From contig JAIYBZ010000037.1 of NCBI GenBank assembly GCA_027488255.1, positions 186,001 to 250,000 of the forward strand: a stretch of 64,000 nucleotides of DNA. Reading direction: 5' to 3'. Under the pieces are notes generated by a model. It worked only from the letters and a program-made list of their open reading frames with translations. It did not search any database and was not told the DNA's origin. This document shows, in pieces, positions 1 through 10,625 of the stretch (the stretch's first letter is position 1; each line of letters starts with the position of its first letter). This DNA is from Comamonadaceae bacterium (GTDB lineage Bacteria > Pseudomonadota > Gammaproteobacteria > Burkholderiales > Burkholderiaceae_C). The translations under genes were made by a program, and so were the position numbers.

Positions 1-5
1 ACCCC

Positions 6-326
6 TTGACGCCGGGTTTGTTGGGTGAAAACCTGAGCCTGCAAGGCGTGAGTGAAGCCGATTTGTACATTGGCGATGTTTTGATGTTTGAGTCGGTGCA
101 GTTGCGCGTGACCCAGCCGCGCGAACCTTGTGGCAAATTCAACGCGGTCATGGGCTACAGCCAAGCCGGTCGTGACATGGTGAAAAGTGGCCGAAGCGGT
201 TTTTATTTGGCGGTGGACGTGCCCGGCGTTTTGCGCATCGGTTCGGTCTTTGAGGTGCTCCCTGGGCCGCGCTCGATCGGTGTGGTGCAAGCCTTGCAGC
301 ACAAAGCGGGAAAGCATTTGCGCTGA
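6..326 (+). CDS. MOSC domain-containing protein (probably 5'-truncated by window edge)
   Basis: GENLSLQGVSEADLYIGDVL...VTQPREPCGKFNAVMG resembles YiiM-like MOSC proteins; ORF begins at window edge. Confidence 0.7.
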   Translation: MTPGLLGENLSLQGVSEADLYIGDVLMFESVQLRVTQPREPCGKFNAVMGYSQAGRDMVKSGRSGFYLAVDVPGVLRIGSVFEVLPGPRSIGVVQALQHKAGKHLR

Positions 327-524
327 ATGGACGGCCCAAAAATCGCCCACATTTGTGCACAAAAGTCAAAAGCTTCCTCACTCTGCATGTGGGTTTCCGC
401 AGTCAGTTGCCCTGCCGCCGGGGTCTACAATGAAATCGACACCAGCCGGGTTTTGGACCCGTCCCATCAGGCCGGTCGCTGAATTGCAGCGGGCCCAGCC
501 TTCATTCCCATAACGGAGCACAAG

Positions 525-2828
525 ATGACCAACAAGGTTCAAGCCGAAGTGAAACGCGCCCAATTGCGCAAAGCGGCTTTGGAATACCACGAGTTTCCCA
601 CCCCCGGAAAAGTGGCCATCGCTGCCACCAAGCAGTTGGTCAACCAGCACGATTTGGCTTTGGCCTATTCCCCCGGCGTTGCGGCGCCCTGCGAAGAAAT
701 CGTCAAAGACCCCTCCAATGCTTTCAAGTACACCAGCCGCGGCAACTTGGTCGGTGTGGTGACCAACGGCACCGCCGTGCTGGGGTTGGGCGACATCGGC
801 CCACTGGCCAGCAAGCCGGTGATGGAAGGCAAGGGCGTGTTGTTCAAGAAGTTCTCGGGCATTGACGTGTTCGACATCGAGATCAACGAAAAAGACCCCG
901 ACAAATTGGTCGAAATCATCGCGTCGTTGGAGCCCACATTTGGGGGCATCAACTTAGAAGACATCAAAGCGCCCGACTGCTTCTACATCGAGCGCAAATT
1001 GCGCGAGCGCATGAAGATTCCGGTCTTCCATGATGACCAACACGGCACCGCCATCGTGGTGGGCGCGGCCATTTTGAACGGCTTGAAAATCGTCGGCAAA
1101 GACCCGAAAAAGATCAAGCTGGTCACCTCCGGCGCGGGTGCGGCCGCACTGGCTTGCTTGGGTTTGTTGGTCAAGCTGGGCATTCCTCGCGAGAACATTT
1201 GGGTCACCGATTTGGCCGGTGTGGTCTACGAAGGCCGCACCGAGTTGATGGACGAAGACAAGATCCAGTTTGTGCAAAAAACCGACCACCGCACGCTGGC
1301 GCAGGTGATTGCCGGCGCCGATGTGTTCTTGGGCTTGTCGGCAGGCGGTGTGCTCAAGCAAGACATGGTCAAGTCAATGGCCGCCAAGCCCTTGATTTTT
1401 GCCTTGGCCAACCCCAACCCAGAAATCGATCCGGACGATGTCAAAGCCGTGCGCGACGACGCCATCATGGCGACCGGCCGCACCGACTATCCCAACCAAG
1501 TCAACAACGTCTTGTGCTTCCCCTACATCTTCAGGGGCGCTTTGGACAGTGGCGCCACCACCATCACCCTCGAGATGGAAATTGCTGCGGTGCATGCAAT
1601 TGCCGAGTTGGCGCAAGCCGAGCAAAGCGAAGTGGTGGCGGCCGCCTATGCCGGTGAGCCTTTGGCCTTTGGCCCGGAGTACCTCATTCCTAAGCCGTTT
1701 GATCCGCGCCTGATGATGAAGATTGCGCCTGCCGTGGCGCAAGCAGCGGCGGACAGCGGCGTGGCCCTGCGCCCCATCAAAGACCTGGAGGCTTATCGCG
1801 AAAAGCTGCAAGGCTTTGTCTACGCCTCGGGCACCATGATGAAGCCGATCTTCACCGCCGCCAAACGCGCCTTGAAAAAGCGCATCGCCTACAGCGAGGG
1901 CGAAGAAGAGCGCGTGTTGCGTGCGGCGCAAATCGTGGTGGACGAGGGCATTGCCCGGCCGACCCTGATTGGTCGCCCCGCCGTGATCGCCGAGCGCATC
2001 GAGAAGTTTGGCCTTCGCCTGAAAGAGGAACTCGACTACGACGTGGTCAACGTCGAGATGGACCACCGTTACCGCGATTTTTGGCAAACCTACCACCGCC
2101 TGACCGAGCGCAAGGGCGTTACCGAACAAATCGCCAAGATCGAGATGCGCCGACGCTTGTCGCTGATTGGGGCCATGTTGCTGCACAAGGGCGATGTGGA
2201 CGGCATGATTTGCGGCACTTGGGGCACCAACCCGATGCACCTGAATTACATCGACCAAGTGGTGGGCAAGCGCAAAGGCGTCACCACCTACGCGTGCATG
2301 AACGGTTTGATGCTGCCAGGGCGTCAGGTTTTCATGGTCGACACCCATGTGAACTACGACCCCACGGCCGAACAATTGGCCGAATTCACCATCATGGCGG
2401 CCGAAGAAATGCGCCGTTTTGGCATTCAGCCCAAAGCCGCTTTGTTGTCGCACTCCAACTTTGGTTCGTCCAACCAGCCCAGTGCCGTCAAGATGCGCCA
2501 GGTCTTGGAGTTGTTGCGCCGCGATGCCCCTTGGCTGGAGGTGGACGGAGAAATGCACGGCGATGTGGCGCTGGACAACGCGGCCCGCCATGCCCTGATG
2601 CCCAACAGCAGCTTGATCGGCGATGCCAATTTGTTGGTGCTGCCCAACATTGATGCGGCCAACATCGCTTACAACCTGCTCAAGACAGCGGCCGGCGGCA
2701 ACATTGCCGTGGGCCCGGTCCTGCTGGGCGCTGCCAAGCCGGTGCACATCCTCACCTCCAGCACCACCGTGCGCCGGATTGTGAACATGACAGCTTTGAC
2801 TGTTGCCGACGCCAACGCGGCCCGTTAA
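525..2828 (+). CDS. maeB: NADP-dependent malic enzyme with C-terminal phosphotransacetylase-like domain
   Basis: 767 aa; N-terminal malic enzyme motifs ([21 protein letters not shown]), C-terminal PTA-like half. Confidence 0.93.
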   Translation: MTNKVQAEVKRAQLRKAALEYHEFPTPGKVAIAATKQLVNQHDLALAYSPGVAAPCEEIVKDPSNAFKYTSRGNLVGVVTNGTAVLGLGDIGPLASKPVMEGKGVLFKKFSGIDVFDIEINEKDPDKLVEIIASLEPTFGGINLEDIKAPDCFYIERKLRERMKIPVFHDDQHGTAIVVGAAILNGLKIVGKDPKKIKLVTSGAGAAALACLGLLVKLGIPRENIWVTDLAGVVYEGRTELMDEDKIQFVQKTDHRTLAQVIAGADVFLGLSAGGVLKQDMVKSMAAKPLIFALANPNPEIDPDDVKAVRDDAIMATGRTDYPNQVNNVLCFPYIFRGALDSGATTITLEMEIAAVHAIAELAQAEQSEVVAAAYAGEPLAFGPEYLIPKPFDPRLMMKIAPAVAQAAADSGVALRPIKDLEAYREKLQGFVYASGTMMKPIFTAAKRALKKRIAYSEGEEERVLRAAQIVVDEGIARPTLIGRPAVIAERIEKFGLRLKEELDYDVVNVEMDHRYRDFWQTYHRLTERKGVTEQIAKIEMRRRLSLIGAMLLHKGDVDGMICGTWGTNPMHLNYIDQVVGKRKGVTTYACMNGLMLPGRQVFMVDTHVNYDPTAEQLAEFTIMAAEEMRRFGIQPKAALLSHSNFGSSNQPSAVKMRQVLELLRRDAPWLEVDGEMHGDVALDNAARHALMPNSSLIGDANLLVLPNIDAANIAYNLLKTAAGGNIAVGPVLLGAAKPVHILTSSTTVRRIVNMTALTVADANAAR

Positions 2829-2857
2829 GCCATAAAGCCGTAGCAAGTACTCACTTG

Positions 2858-2913
2858 AGCGAGCGATTGCCCATGAGGCTTTGCCTGTTTAATGGGCAAT
2901 CGCTTGCTTTTTT
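2858..2913 (+). terminator. Rho-independent terminator after maeB
   Basis: AGCGAGCGATTGCCCAT (2858-2874) / ATGGGCAATCGCTTGCT (2892-2908), 16/17 complementary, followed by T6. Confidence 0.85.
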
Positions 2914-2982
2914 GTGTCAATTGCTTCACACTAGCGCCTTCGAGTTTTCGGGTTTACCCGAGGGCTTCTGAAAGGTGTTTTC

Positions 2983-3396
2983 ATGAAGGTGGCGCGAGCA
3001 TATGCCGCCCCAAAGCGCTGGGTTTCGGTGTTTCTGGGGTTGGTTTTGTCAATTTGCACTTTTTTGGTGCATTCTCAACCCGTCACCGACGCCCCAGTTT
3101 CACCGACGGTGTCGGTGACAGAGTTGCCCCGCGAAGGCCAAGAAACTTACCAACTCATCCGCAAGGGGGGTCCTTTTCCTTATGAAAAGGACGGGTCGGT
3201 TTTTGGCAATCGAGAGCGACTCCTGCCGCGTGAAGCGCGTGGGTTTTACCGTGAATACACCGTCAGAACTCCCGGGTTGAAGCACCGAGGAGCCAGGCGC
3301 ATCGTTTGTGGTGGGCTTGTTCCCCGGAATCCGCAGACCTGTTACTACACCTCTGACCATTACGCGAGTTTTCGCGTGATCGTTGAAAAGCGTTGA
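2983..3396 (+). CDS. Secreted barnase/RNase N1 family guanyl-specific ribonuclease
   Basis: N-terminal hydrophobic signal segment; ETYQLIRKGGPFPYEKDGSVFGNRERLLP...YREYTVRTPG...YYTSDHYASFRVI typical of microbial RNases. Confidence 0.85.
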   Translation: MKVARAYAAPKRWVSVFLGLVLSICTFLVHSQPVTDAPVSPTVSVTELPREGQETYQLIRKGGPFPYEKDGSVFGNRERLLPREARGFYREYTVRTPGLKHRGARRIVCGGLVPRNPQTCYYTSDHYASFRVIVEKR

Positions 3397-3425
3397 TTTT
3401 TAGACTTTAGAGAAAGACCACGGAG

Positions 3426-3851
3426 ATGGACACGCCGATTCGTCATGACCAAGAGCCGCCTTTGAAAGGCGTGCGGTCGAACATCGTGCAGTCGATTCGC
3501 GCTTACCGCGTGAGCGATTTGCAAGAGGCCGCCCAAGGCCTGGGCCACCACTTTTTGTACGCCAATCTGGCTGAAGCCCAGAGCAAGCAAGATGTGCTCG
3601 ATTTGATTGGGGCGCAATTCACCTTGCCTTCGCACTTTGGCAAAAATTTTGATGCCTTGTACGACTGCATGACCGACCCGCTGCACAAGTCGGGCCCACA
3701 GCCGGGCTTCATTGTGGTGTTGGAACAAATTCCAGCGCACGTGAAATTTGACAAAGAAGCCCGCGAGCAATTGCTGGACATCTTCCGTGACACGGCAGAT
3801 TACTGGGGAGACCGGAAGATACCCTTCCGATGCTTCTATTCTTTTCGGTAG
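3426..3851 (+). CDS. Barstar family ribonuclease inhibitor
   Basis: FTLPSHFGKNFDALYDCMTD...FIVVLEQIP...LLDIFRDTADYWGDRKIPFRCFYSF typical of barstar; directly downstream of the RNase. Confidence 0.88.
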   Translation: MDTPIRHDQEPPLKGVRSNIVQSIRAYRVSDLQEAAQGLGHHFLYANLAEAQSKQDVLDLIGAQFTLPSHFGKNFDALYDCMTDPLHKSGPQPGFIVVLEQIPAHVKFDKEAREQLLDIFRDTADYWGDRKIPFRCFYSFR

Positions 3852-4064
3852 CCCGTTCTGCACAAAACAGCCAAGCAGGACGGGCGATTGAGGCACAAAC
3901 CGAGGACGCCGAAATGGCCGAATTGGTCGAAGAAGGCGAAAAAATGCCCACCGACAAATTGGTGGACGTCTCGCCTTTGGCGCTGCGCATGAGCAGCCCC
4001 TTTAACGCGGGGTATTGGCTCGCAGCCGCCTGATCTCCGTTGAGCCGTTGATTCGGCCAGCCGC

Positions 4065-4092
4065 AAAAAAGCCCGCATCTGCGGGCTTTTTT
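4065..4092. terminator. Bidirectional intrinsic terminator between barstar and ksgA
   Basis: AAAAAAGCCCGC-ATCT-GCGGGCTTTTTT perfect inverted repeat. Confidence 0.88.
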
Positions 4093-4118
4093 CATGGACC
4101 GATGTGTCAAGTGTTCTG

Positions 4119-4898
4119 TCAGACCGCTTGCGCCAAGCCGATGAATTCAGCGACCGGCACTTCCTCAGCGCGACGTTGCAGATCAAACTCACCCGCAAAG
4201 TTTTTTTCTTCAAGCCACTTGCCCAGGGTGTTGCGCAAGATTTTGCGGCGCTGGCTGAAGGCCACTTGCACCAGCGTCTCGAGGGTTATCACATTGACAT
4301 CAGGGGGTTGGGCGAGTGGGCGCATGCGCACCACGGCGCTGTCGACACGCGGCGGCGGGTCAAAACTTTCTGGCGGCACAAACAGCACATTGCTCATCTC
4401 ATAACGCCACTGCAGCATCACCGACAAACGGCTGTAATCCGAAGTCGCAGGCTGCGCCACCATGCGGTCGATCACTTCCTTTTGCAACATGAAGTGCTGG
4501 TCTTCGATCACATCCACTTGGTCCAGCAAATGAAACAAGATGGGCGTGGAGATGTTGTAGGGCAAATTGCCCACGACTCGAATTTTGGCGGCGTTGGCGG
4601 CGCCGGTTGGCGGCTGCATCTGTTGTGCCAGCGAGCGGAAATCGACTTTCAGCACATCGGACTCGACCACCGTGAGGTGGGGGTGTTCGCGCAGCCGAAC
4701 CGCCAAGTCACGGTCCAGTTCGATCACCGTCAAATGGCCTAAGCGTTCGACCAAGGGTTGCGTCAGCGCTGCCAAGCCAGGCCCGATCTCCACCATGGGC
4801 TGACCCGCTTGGGGGTCGATCGCATCGACGATGGCATCGATGATGCCGCCGTCGGTTAAAAAGTGTTGACCAAACCGTTTGCGCGCAATGTGCTTCAT
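4119..4898 (-). CDS. ksgA: 16S rRNA (adenine1518/1519-N6)-dimethyltransferase
   Basis: [16 protein letters not shown]...[14 protein letters not shown]...[15 protein letters not shown]; start at 4898 overlaps the surA stop. Confidence 0.95.
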   Translation of the reverse strand: MKHIARKRFGQHFLTDGGIIDAIVDAIDPQAGQPMVEIGPGLAALTQPLVERLGHLTVIELDRDLAVRLREHPHLTVVESDVLKVDFRSLAQQMQPPTGAANAAKIRVVGNLPYNISTPILFHLLDQVDVIEDQHFMLQKEVIDRMVAQPATSDYSRLSVMLQWRYEMSNVLFVPPESFDPPPRVDSAVVRMRPLAQPPDVNVITLETLVQVAFSQRRKILRNTLGKWLEEKNFAGEFDLQRRAEEVPVAEFIGLAQAV

Positions 4899-6253
4899 TG
4901 CGGCGGCTCGCGCATCTCGACATAGGCGCGGCTGCGAATGTCTTGCACCCAAGCGCCATAGGCTTCTTCGATCTTCTTTTCACGCAAGACATTGCGTGCC
5001 AAGTTGCGCTGTTCTTGGTCGGTCATGGGGGCATTGCGTCGGTCGGTCACCTCGATCAGGTGCACGCCAAAGCGAGAGACCAAAGGTTCTGCCACTTGGC
5101 CCGGACGCAGGCGGTTCATGACTTCTTCAAATTCGGGCACAAACATGCCAGGATTCGCCCAGCCCAAATCGCCGCCTTGTTGGGCGCTGCCGTCCTGTGA
5201 CATTTGACGGGCCTGTTCGGCAAAGTCTGCTTTGCCGGACACCACAGCTCGGCGCACATCGGCGAGTTTGGACACAGCTTGGGCTTGCGACAATTGTGCC
5301 GAGGGGCGCAACAAAATGTGGCGTGCGCGGGTTTGCGTCACGACCAGGGTGTTGATTTGACGACGCTCTAAAACTTTCAACACATGAAAGCCCGCGCCTG
5401 AGCGAACGGGGGCGGCCACTTCACCCGACTTCAGGTTGCGTGTGGCGTCGATGAACAAATCGGGGTAGCGATCGGCAGGGCGCAAGCCCATCTCCCCCCC
5501 ATTGGCGGCTCGGTCGGGGGCTTGAGAAAAAGCTTTGGCCAATTCAGCAAAGTTTTCACCACTCCGGGCGCGTTGAGCCAAATTGGCGGCGCGCTCACCG
5601 AAAGCTTTGACGTCGGCCTCGCTGCTGTTTTCGGGGACGGCAATCAAGATCATGCCCAGATTCACCAAGCCAGGAATTTGTGCCGCCTGTGCTTGCAGTT
5701 GCGTGCGCAAATACTGCTCGATGTCTTGTTCGCTGACGCGCACACGGCCTTCCACCTCCCGCTCACGCAAACGGGTCAGGGTGATTTGGGTGCGCAATTG
5801 CTCGCGAAAGGCGTTCAAAGAAATGCCATCTTGTGCCAGGGCTTTTTGTAGCTGCTCGGGGGTGAGCTGGTTGCTGGTGGCCACATTGAGTTCGGCTTGC
5901 TCGATGGCTTCGGGCTCTACTTTGATGCCGGCATCGCGGGCTTGCTGCAGCTGGGCTTTTTCGTTGATCAGTTGCTCGAGCGCGATTTGTGTGAGTTCTT
6001 GAGCGTCGGGTGCGATCCCGCCGCGCGCCTTGGCGTCGTTGGCGATCCGCTGACGCAAGCCCTGCACTTCACGGTTGGTGATGGGCTCTGAATTGACCAC
6101 CGCCACAATGAAATCGGCCTGACGGATGGGCGCGGCCGTTGCGGTTGCCGCTGCAGCTGTTTGAGGGGCTTGTGCCCAGGTGGCCCAAGGGCAGAGGGTG
6201 CCCAAGGCCAAAGCCAGCCAAGCTGTACGCGCAGGAGAAAACAAATTATTCAT
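4895..6253 (-). CDS. surA: Periplasmic peptidylprolyl isomerase SurA
   Basis: Signal peptide, two parvulin domains ([15 protein letters not shown]..., [16 protein letters not shown]...), between ksgA and lptD. Confidence 0.93.
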   Translation of the reverse strand: MNNLFSPARTAWLALALGTLCPWATWAQAPQTAAAATATAAPIRQADFIVAVVNSEPITNREVQGLRQRIANDAKARGGIAPDAQELTQIALEQLINEKAQLQQARDAGIKVEPEAIEQAELNVATSNQLTPEQLQKALAQDGISLNAFREQLRTQITLTRLREREVEGRVRVSEQDIEQYLRTQLQAQAAQIPGLVNLGMILIAVPENSSEADVKAFGERAANLAQRARSGENFAELAKAFSQAPDRAANGGEMGLRPADRYPDLFIDATRNLKSGEVAAPVRSGAGFHVLKVLERRQINTLVVTQTRARHILLRPSAQLSQAQAVSKLADVRRAVVSGKADFAEQARQMSQDGSAQQGGDLGWANPGMFVPEFEEVMNRLRPGQVAEPLVSRFGVHLIEVTDRRNAPMTDQEQRNLARNVLREKKIEEAYGAWVQDIRSRAYVEMREPPQ

Positions 6254-8687
6254 AGTGCTGGAACCGACTGGGTTGAACCGTGTTGTCACGCAGGAATTGG
6301 TAGCGCGGAATATTGTCACTCAGGCTCTTGAGGGGGCTGATGCCCACTCGAGCCAAGCCGATGTACTCCAGCTGGAAAAAAATACGGCTAGAAGCACTGC
6401 CCGTGATCACGTTGGAGAAGTTGGTTTGTTTTCGCTCAAATGCCACGCGCCCAATCCAGCACCCTGCATCGTATTCCAAGCCCAACAAGGAATCGACGAG
6501 GCTGCGTTCTCGCAAGCTGTAATTCAGGCGGCCTACCGTGTACCAACGGTTGGGCCCCAGCCCTTGGCCGGGTGTGCGTGACCACGCCGCATCGGCTTGA
6601 CGATCCGTTTCACCCACCAGGTCACTCAAGGGCCATTGCCAGCCCACGTCCATGAAGGTGGAGTTGGGGCTGGTTTGGTTGTTCACGCGGTAGGCTGCGT
6701 TGAGCACGCGGTAGGCGCTGTGGCTGTAACGGGCTTGCACGGTGGTGCGGGCCACATCGTGGGTTTGGTTGTTGGCTTGAAGGGTGGCGTCCAAGGACCA
6801 ACGGTCGTTCCAGCGCACAGTGGCTCCAAAGAGAATATCGCTGAGTCCTGTCGGGGTGGCGGCTTGACCGGGCAGTACCACCTGTTGGTCAGAGAAACGG
6901 ATGCGTTGCGCCACACCCACGCGCAGCATTTCGGCACCGTTGTCGGGGTCGAAAAACCGGCTGTTCACGCCGAGGGTCAGGGCGTTGTTGTCGGCCAAAC
7001 GGTCTTGTCCGACATAGGTGTTTTCGCTGTAAATGGTGGACAAGTTGAAGTCGGTGGCGCCGCTGTCGTAAACGGGCAGCATGCTTTGGTTTTTGTAGGG
7101 GGTGTAGGCGTAGAAAGCGCGGGGCTCGAGGGTTTGCAACACATTGCGACCAAACCAGCGGGTTTCACGTTCGAACACCAAGCCCGAGTTCAAGCTGAAA
7201 GTGGGCAGCACCCGATCCACCGTCATGGCGCCGTTGTCCAAGGCCCGGTCCATGCTGTAACGGGTGGCGTGCATTTGCAGTTTGGGCGTGATGAAACCCC
7301 AAGGGCGAAGCCAAGGGCGGCTGACTTGTGCGTGCACAAAACTGCGCTCGCCATTGCGCGGCAAAGTGCCGTTGGCCACCAGGCTGGCGACGCGTGAAAA
7401 ATCGGCTTCAAATCGGGTGGTGTCGCCCACCACCGACCAGTCCAGACCCTCGGCGTTCCACTCGCCATAGCGCATGCTGATTTGTGGCGCGCGGTCGTAT
7501 GGCGGGGCGGCTTCTTGCAGGTTTTGCCAACGCTGCATTAGAGCCGTCATGCTGAAGTTGCCACGTCCCCAAGACAAGACCCCGGTGGAAGGCAAGACCC
7601 GCTGTGTCAAGACCAAGCCAGAACGCGGAAAATCTCGCCAGTAGTTGTTGTCGCTCACCCGGTTCAGGGTCAGGCCCAGGCCGATGCGGCCCACACCCTC
7701 GAGGCCTGTGTCGATGCCCCCATTGTGTTGGCTGGTGAGGCCCCAGCGCCGGCTGTCGCGCAGTTGGTCGGAGGGCATGAAGTTCAAGCGAACCTGGCCG
7801 TTGTAGTCACGCTCTAAATAGCGAAACTCGGAGTCGGCCGCGATGCCGCGCTTGCTCATCACATGGGTCGTGATGGTGGCATCGCGGTTGGGTGCAATGT
7901 CAAAGTAATAAGGCTGCGCCACCTCAATGCCGTTCACTGTGTCGAGGCTCAACAAGGGCGTCAACAGACCCGATTTGCGTTGGTCGTTCAAGGGCAACTG
8001 GACGGAGGGCGCCGCAAAAACGGGGAAGTCTTTGAAGCGAAACTGCACACCCTTGGCCTCGATGGTGGACTCCTCTTCGTCGATCGTCATTTGCGTGGCT
8101 TTCAACAGCCATTCCGGCAGCCACTCAGGCCCCGGCGTGCGTCGGCACGTGGTGTAACTCGCTTGGCGGATCACCGAGCGTTGGTTGTCAATGAACTCCA
8201 CCTCGGCGGCTTGTCCGTAGCCCCCGCTGCTGTAAAGCTCAAACGACGGTTGTTCAAATTTGCCTTGAAAGCTGTCCACTTTCAGATTCAACCGAGGCCC
8301 GGTGAACACACTCGTGGGCGTGCTGACCCGCACTTGGCCTGTGGCCTTCACCACGTCTTGGGTTTGGTCGTAGTCCACCCGGTCGGCTCGCAGGGCCAGG
8401 CCTGGGCGACGCACGCTGGCCTGCCCCTCGACCACCAAGTCCATGTCGGGCCGGGCGGTCATTTGTTGGCCGTTGACAAAGACAGCGCCCTCTGACTTTT
8501 GCCGATCAGAGACGCGTTCTTCCAGCAGGGGGCTGCTGCGCAAGGGCAATCCTGTGGGTTGCGCTTGGGCGCCGCTGAGGCCCAACGTCAACAAGGCGGC
8601 CGCCACAGCCGTCGCACTGGGGGCTATGGGGGTCTTGGGGGTCAACGGCAGAGATGGCGAGTCGAAAGGGGTGGCCAAAATGAACAA
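6246..8687 (-). CDS. lptD: LPS-assembly protein LptD
   Basis: OstA-like N-terminus, large beta-barrel; C-terminal GLARVGISPLKSLSDNIPRY; upstream of surA. Confidence 0.92.
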   Translation of the reverse strand: MFILATPFDSPSLPLTPKTPIAPSATAVAAALLTLGLSGAQAQPTGLPLRSSPLLEERVSDRQKSEGAVFVNGQQMTARPDMDLVVEGQASVRRPGLALRADRVDYDQTQDVVKATGQVRVSTPTSVFTGPRLNLKVDSFQGKFEQPSFELYSSGGYGQAAEVEFIDNQRSVIRQASYTTCRRTPGPEWLPEWLLKATQMTIDEEESTIEAKGVQFRFKDFPVFAAPSVQLPLNDQRKSGLLTPLLSLDTVNGIEVAQPYYFDIAPNRDATITTHVMSKRGIAADSEFRYLERDYNGQVRLNFMPSDQLRDSRRWGLTSQHNGGIDTGLEGVGRIGLGLTLNRVSDNNYWRDFPRSGLVLTQRVLPSTGVLSWGRGNFSMTALMQRWQNLQEAAPPYDRAPQISMRYGEWNAEGLDWSVVGDTTRFEADFSRVASLVANGTLPRNGERSFVHAQVSRPWLRPWGFITPKLQMHATRYSMDRALDNGAMTVDRVLPTFSLNSGLVFERETRWFGRNVLQTLEPRAFYAYTPYKNQSMLPVYDSGATDFNLSTIYSENTYVGQDRLADNNALTLGVNSRFFDPDNGAEMLRVGVAQRIRFSDQQVVLPGQAATPTGLSDILFGATVRWNDRWSLDATLQANNQTHDVARTTVQARYSHSAYRVLNAAYRVNNQTSPNSTFMDVGWQWPLSDLVGETDRQADAAWSRTPGQGLGPNRWYTVGRLNYSLRERSLVDSLLGLEYDAGCWIGRVAFERKQTNFSNVITGSASSRIFFQLEYIGLARVGISPLKSLSDNIPRYQFLRDNTVQPSRFQHYE

Positions 8688-8756
8688 CAGTCTTCAAGGA
8701 AACGCCCAGCGGTCAACACCGAAGTGACCCAGGGGCTTTGTAGAATGCGATTATCC

Positions 8757-9875
8757 ATGAGCGCTCCCTCTTTATCCCCTATTTCTTCGTCTTCAGCCCA
8801 TTCGGGGGTCACTTGGTCTGACCCGGCGCGTGAGGCTTTGTTTCAAACTTGGTTGGCGGGCGTGGCCCCCAGCCTAGGGCTTTTGCCCAACACCTTGCGC
8901 ATCGCCTCGGCCGATGCCAGCTTTCGCCGTTACCTGCGGGTCGAAACCGCCCAAGGAGACAGCCGCATCGTCATGGATGCGCCCCCGGAGAAAGAAAATT
9001 CTGAGCCCTTTGTGCGCATCGCGGCCCTGATGAAAGAAGCGGGCCTGCGCGCGCCGGAGGTGTTGGCCTGGGATGCGCCGCATGGCTTCATGTTGCTGAC
9101 CGATCTGGGCGATGCCACCATGATGTCGGCGATCGATGCCGAGCGGCCACAAGCCAACCATGGGCTGTACATGCAAGCGGTGGAGGCTTTGGTGCAATGG
9201 CAATTGGCCTCGCGCCCCGGCGTCTTGCCGCCCTATGACGAGGCTTTGTTGAAGCGCGAGCTGAGCCTGTTCCCCGACTGGTATCTCGGCCAACACCGCC
9301 AGATCCAACTGGCCCCAAAAGACCAAGAGACACTGAACCACGCTTTTGCCTTGATCGTGCAACGCAACTTGGCCACGCCCCAGGTGTATGTGCACCGCGA
9401 CTTCATGCCGCGCAACCTCATGATGCCAACGGGCCATGGCCCGGGCCACGATCGCTTGGGGGTGTTGGATTTTCAGGACGCCGTTTACGGCCCTTTGAGC
9501 TACGACATCGCCAGCCTGATGCGCGATGCCTTTTTGACGTGGGACGAAGACTTCGTGTTGGACATCACCATCCGTTATTGGGAAAAAGCCCGCAAAGCCG
9601 GGCTGATGGACTTTGAAGATTGGCACAGCGACTTTGGCGCTTTTTACCGTGCGGTGGAGTGGATGGGGCTGCAACGCCACCTGAAGGTCGCAGGCATTTT
9701 TGCCCGACTCACTTTACGCGATGGCAAGCCCAAATACTTGGCCGATGCGCCACGCTTCATTCAGTACATCCGCAAGACCTGTGACCGCTACCGTGAGCTG
9801 GGCCCCTTGCTCAAACTGATCGACGAGATCGAGGGCACCACCCCCGTAGTGGGATTTGCCTACGGGCGCATGTGA
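8757..9875 (+). CDS. amgK: Aminoglycoside phosphotransferase-family kinase, AmgK-like (cell wall sugar kinase)
   Basis: VYVHRDFMPRNLM...GVLDFQDAVYGPLSYDIASLMRDAF; divergent from lptD as known for amgK. Confidence 0.8.
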   Translation: MSAPSLSPISSSSAHSGVTWSDPAREALFQTWLAGVAPSLGLLPNTLRIASADASFRRYLRVETAQGDSRIVMDAPPEKENSEPFVRIAALMKEAGLRAPEVLAWDAPHGFMLLTDLGDATMMSAIDAERPQANHGLYMQAVEALVQWQLASRPGVLPPYDEALLKRELSLFPDWYLGQHRQIQLAPKDQETLNHAFALIVQRNLATPQVYVHRDFMPRNLMMPTGHGPGHDRLGVLDFQDAVYGPLSYDIASLMRDAFLTWDEDFVLDITIRYWEKARKAGLMDFEDWHSDFGAFYRAVEWMGLQRHLKVAGIFARLTLRDGKPKYLADAPRFIQYIRKTCDRYRELGPLLKLIDEIEGTTPVVGFAYGRM

Positions 9876-10582
9876 CCATGCCCCGTTTTTATTGCCCGGC
9901 CCCGCTGGCCACTGGCTTGAGCCTCGAGTTGCCACCGGGCGCTGCGCGGCATGTGCAGGTGCTGCGCCTTCAGCCTGGAGACAGCATCACGCTGTTCAAT
10001 GGCGAAGGCGGTGAGTTTGCCGCCACCGTGACCCGCATGGGCCGCAGCGATGTAGAGGTGACCGTCGGCCCACACGCGGCAGTGGAAAGAGAAGCGAGCC
10101 GGGCCGTGCACGTATTGGCCGGCATCACCGCCAACGAGCGCATGGACTGGTTGGTCGAAAAAGCCACCGAGTTGGGCGTGGCCAGCATCACCCCGCTGGT
10201 GGCCGAGCGCAGTGTGCTCAAACTCAAAGGCGAACGGGCGGACAAAAAACGGGCGCATTGGCAAGGCATTGCCGTGGCGGCAGCGGAGCAATGCGGCCGC
10301 AACCGTGTGCCTGCGGTGCACCCTGCGGTGACCTTGGCCGAGTGGCTCAAGCAAGCCGCTGTTGGGGAACGCTGGGTTTTGTCTCTGTCGGAAGGCACGC
10401 GTCCTGTGCCTGTCGGAGCGGGGGCCACCGCCGTCACGCTGTTGAGCGGTCCAGAGGGGGGCTTGAGCCCCGCCGAAGAAGCAGCGGCCTTGGCGGCCGG
10501 ATTTAGCCCTGTCACCTTGGGCCCGCGTGTGTTGCGCGCTGAAACAGCGCCCCTCGCCGTGTTGGCGATGTTGAACTCTTAA
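9872..10582 (+). CDS. rsmE: 16S rRNA (uracil1498-N3)-methyltransferase
   Basis: MPRFYCPAPL...ANERMDWLVEKATELGVASITPLVAERS...LLSGPEGGLSPAEE...LGPRVLRAETA; ATGA overlap with upstream gene. Confidence 0.93.
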   Translation: MTMPRFYCPAPLATGLSLELPPGAARHVQVLRLQPGDSITLFNGEGGEFAATVTRMGRSDVEVTVGPHAAVEREASRAVHVLAGITANERMDWLVEKATELGVASITPLVAERSVLKLKGERADKKRAHWQGIAVAAAEQCGRNRVPAVHPAVTLAEWLKQAAVGERWVLSLSEGTRPVPVGAGATAVTLLSGPEGGLSPAEEAAALAAGFSPVTLGPRVLRAETAPLAVLAMLNS

Positions 10583-10625
10583 GCCGCGAGGGCTGCTTGG
10601 CCCCAGTGAGTGGCTGGCTTTATAA

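Noticed and set aside
1374-2846. 490-aa antisense ORF to maeB
   Set aside because: His/Gln/Gly-rich shadow ORF typical of high-GC codon bias opposite a clear gene; no recognisable domain
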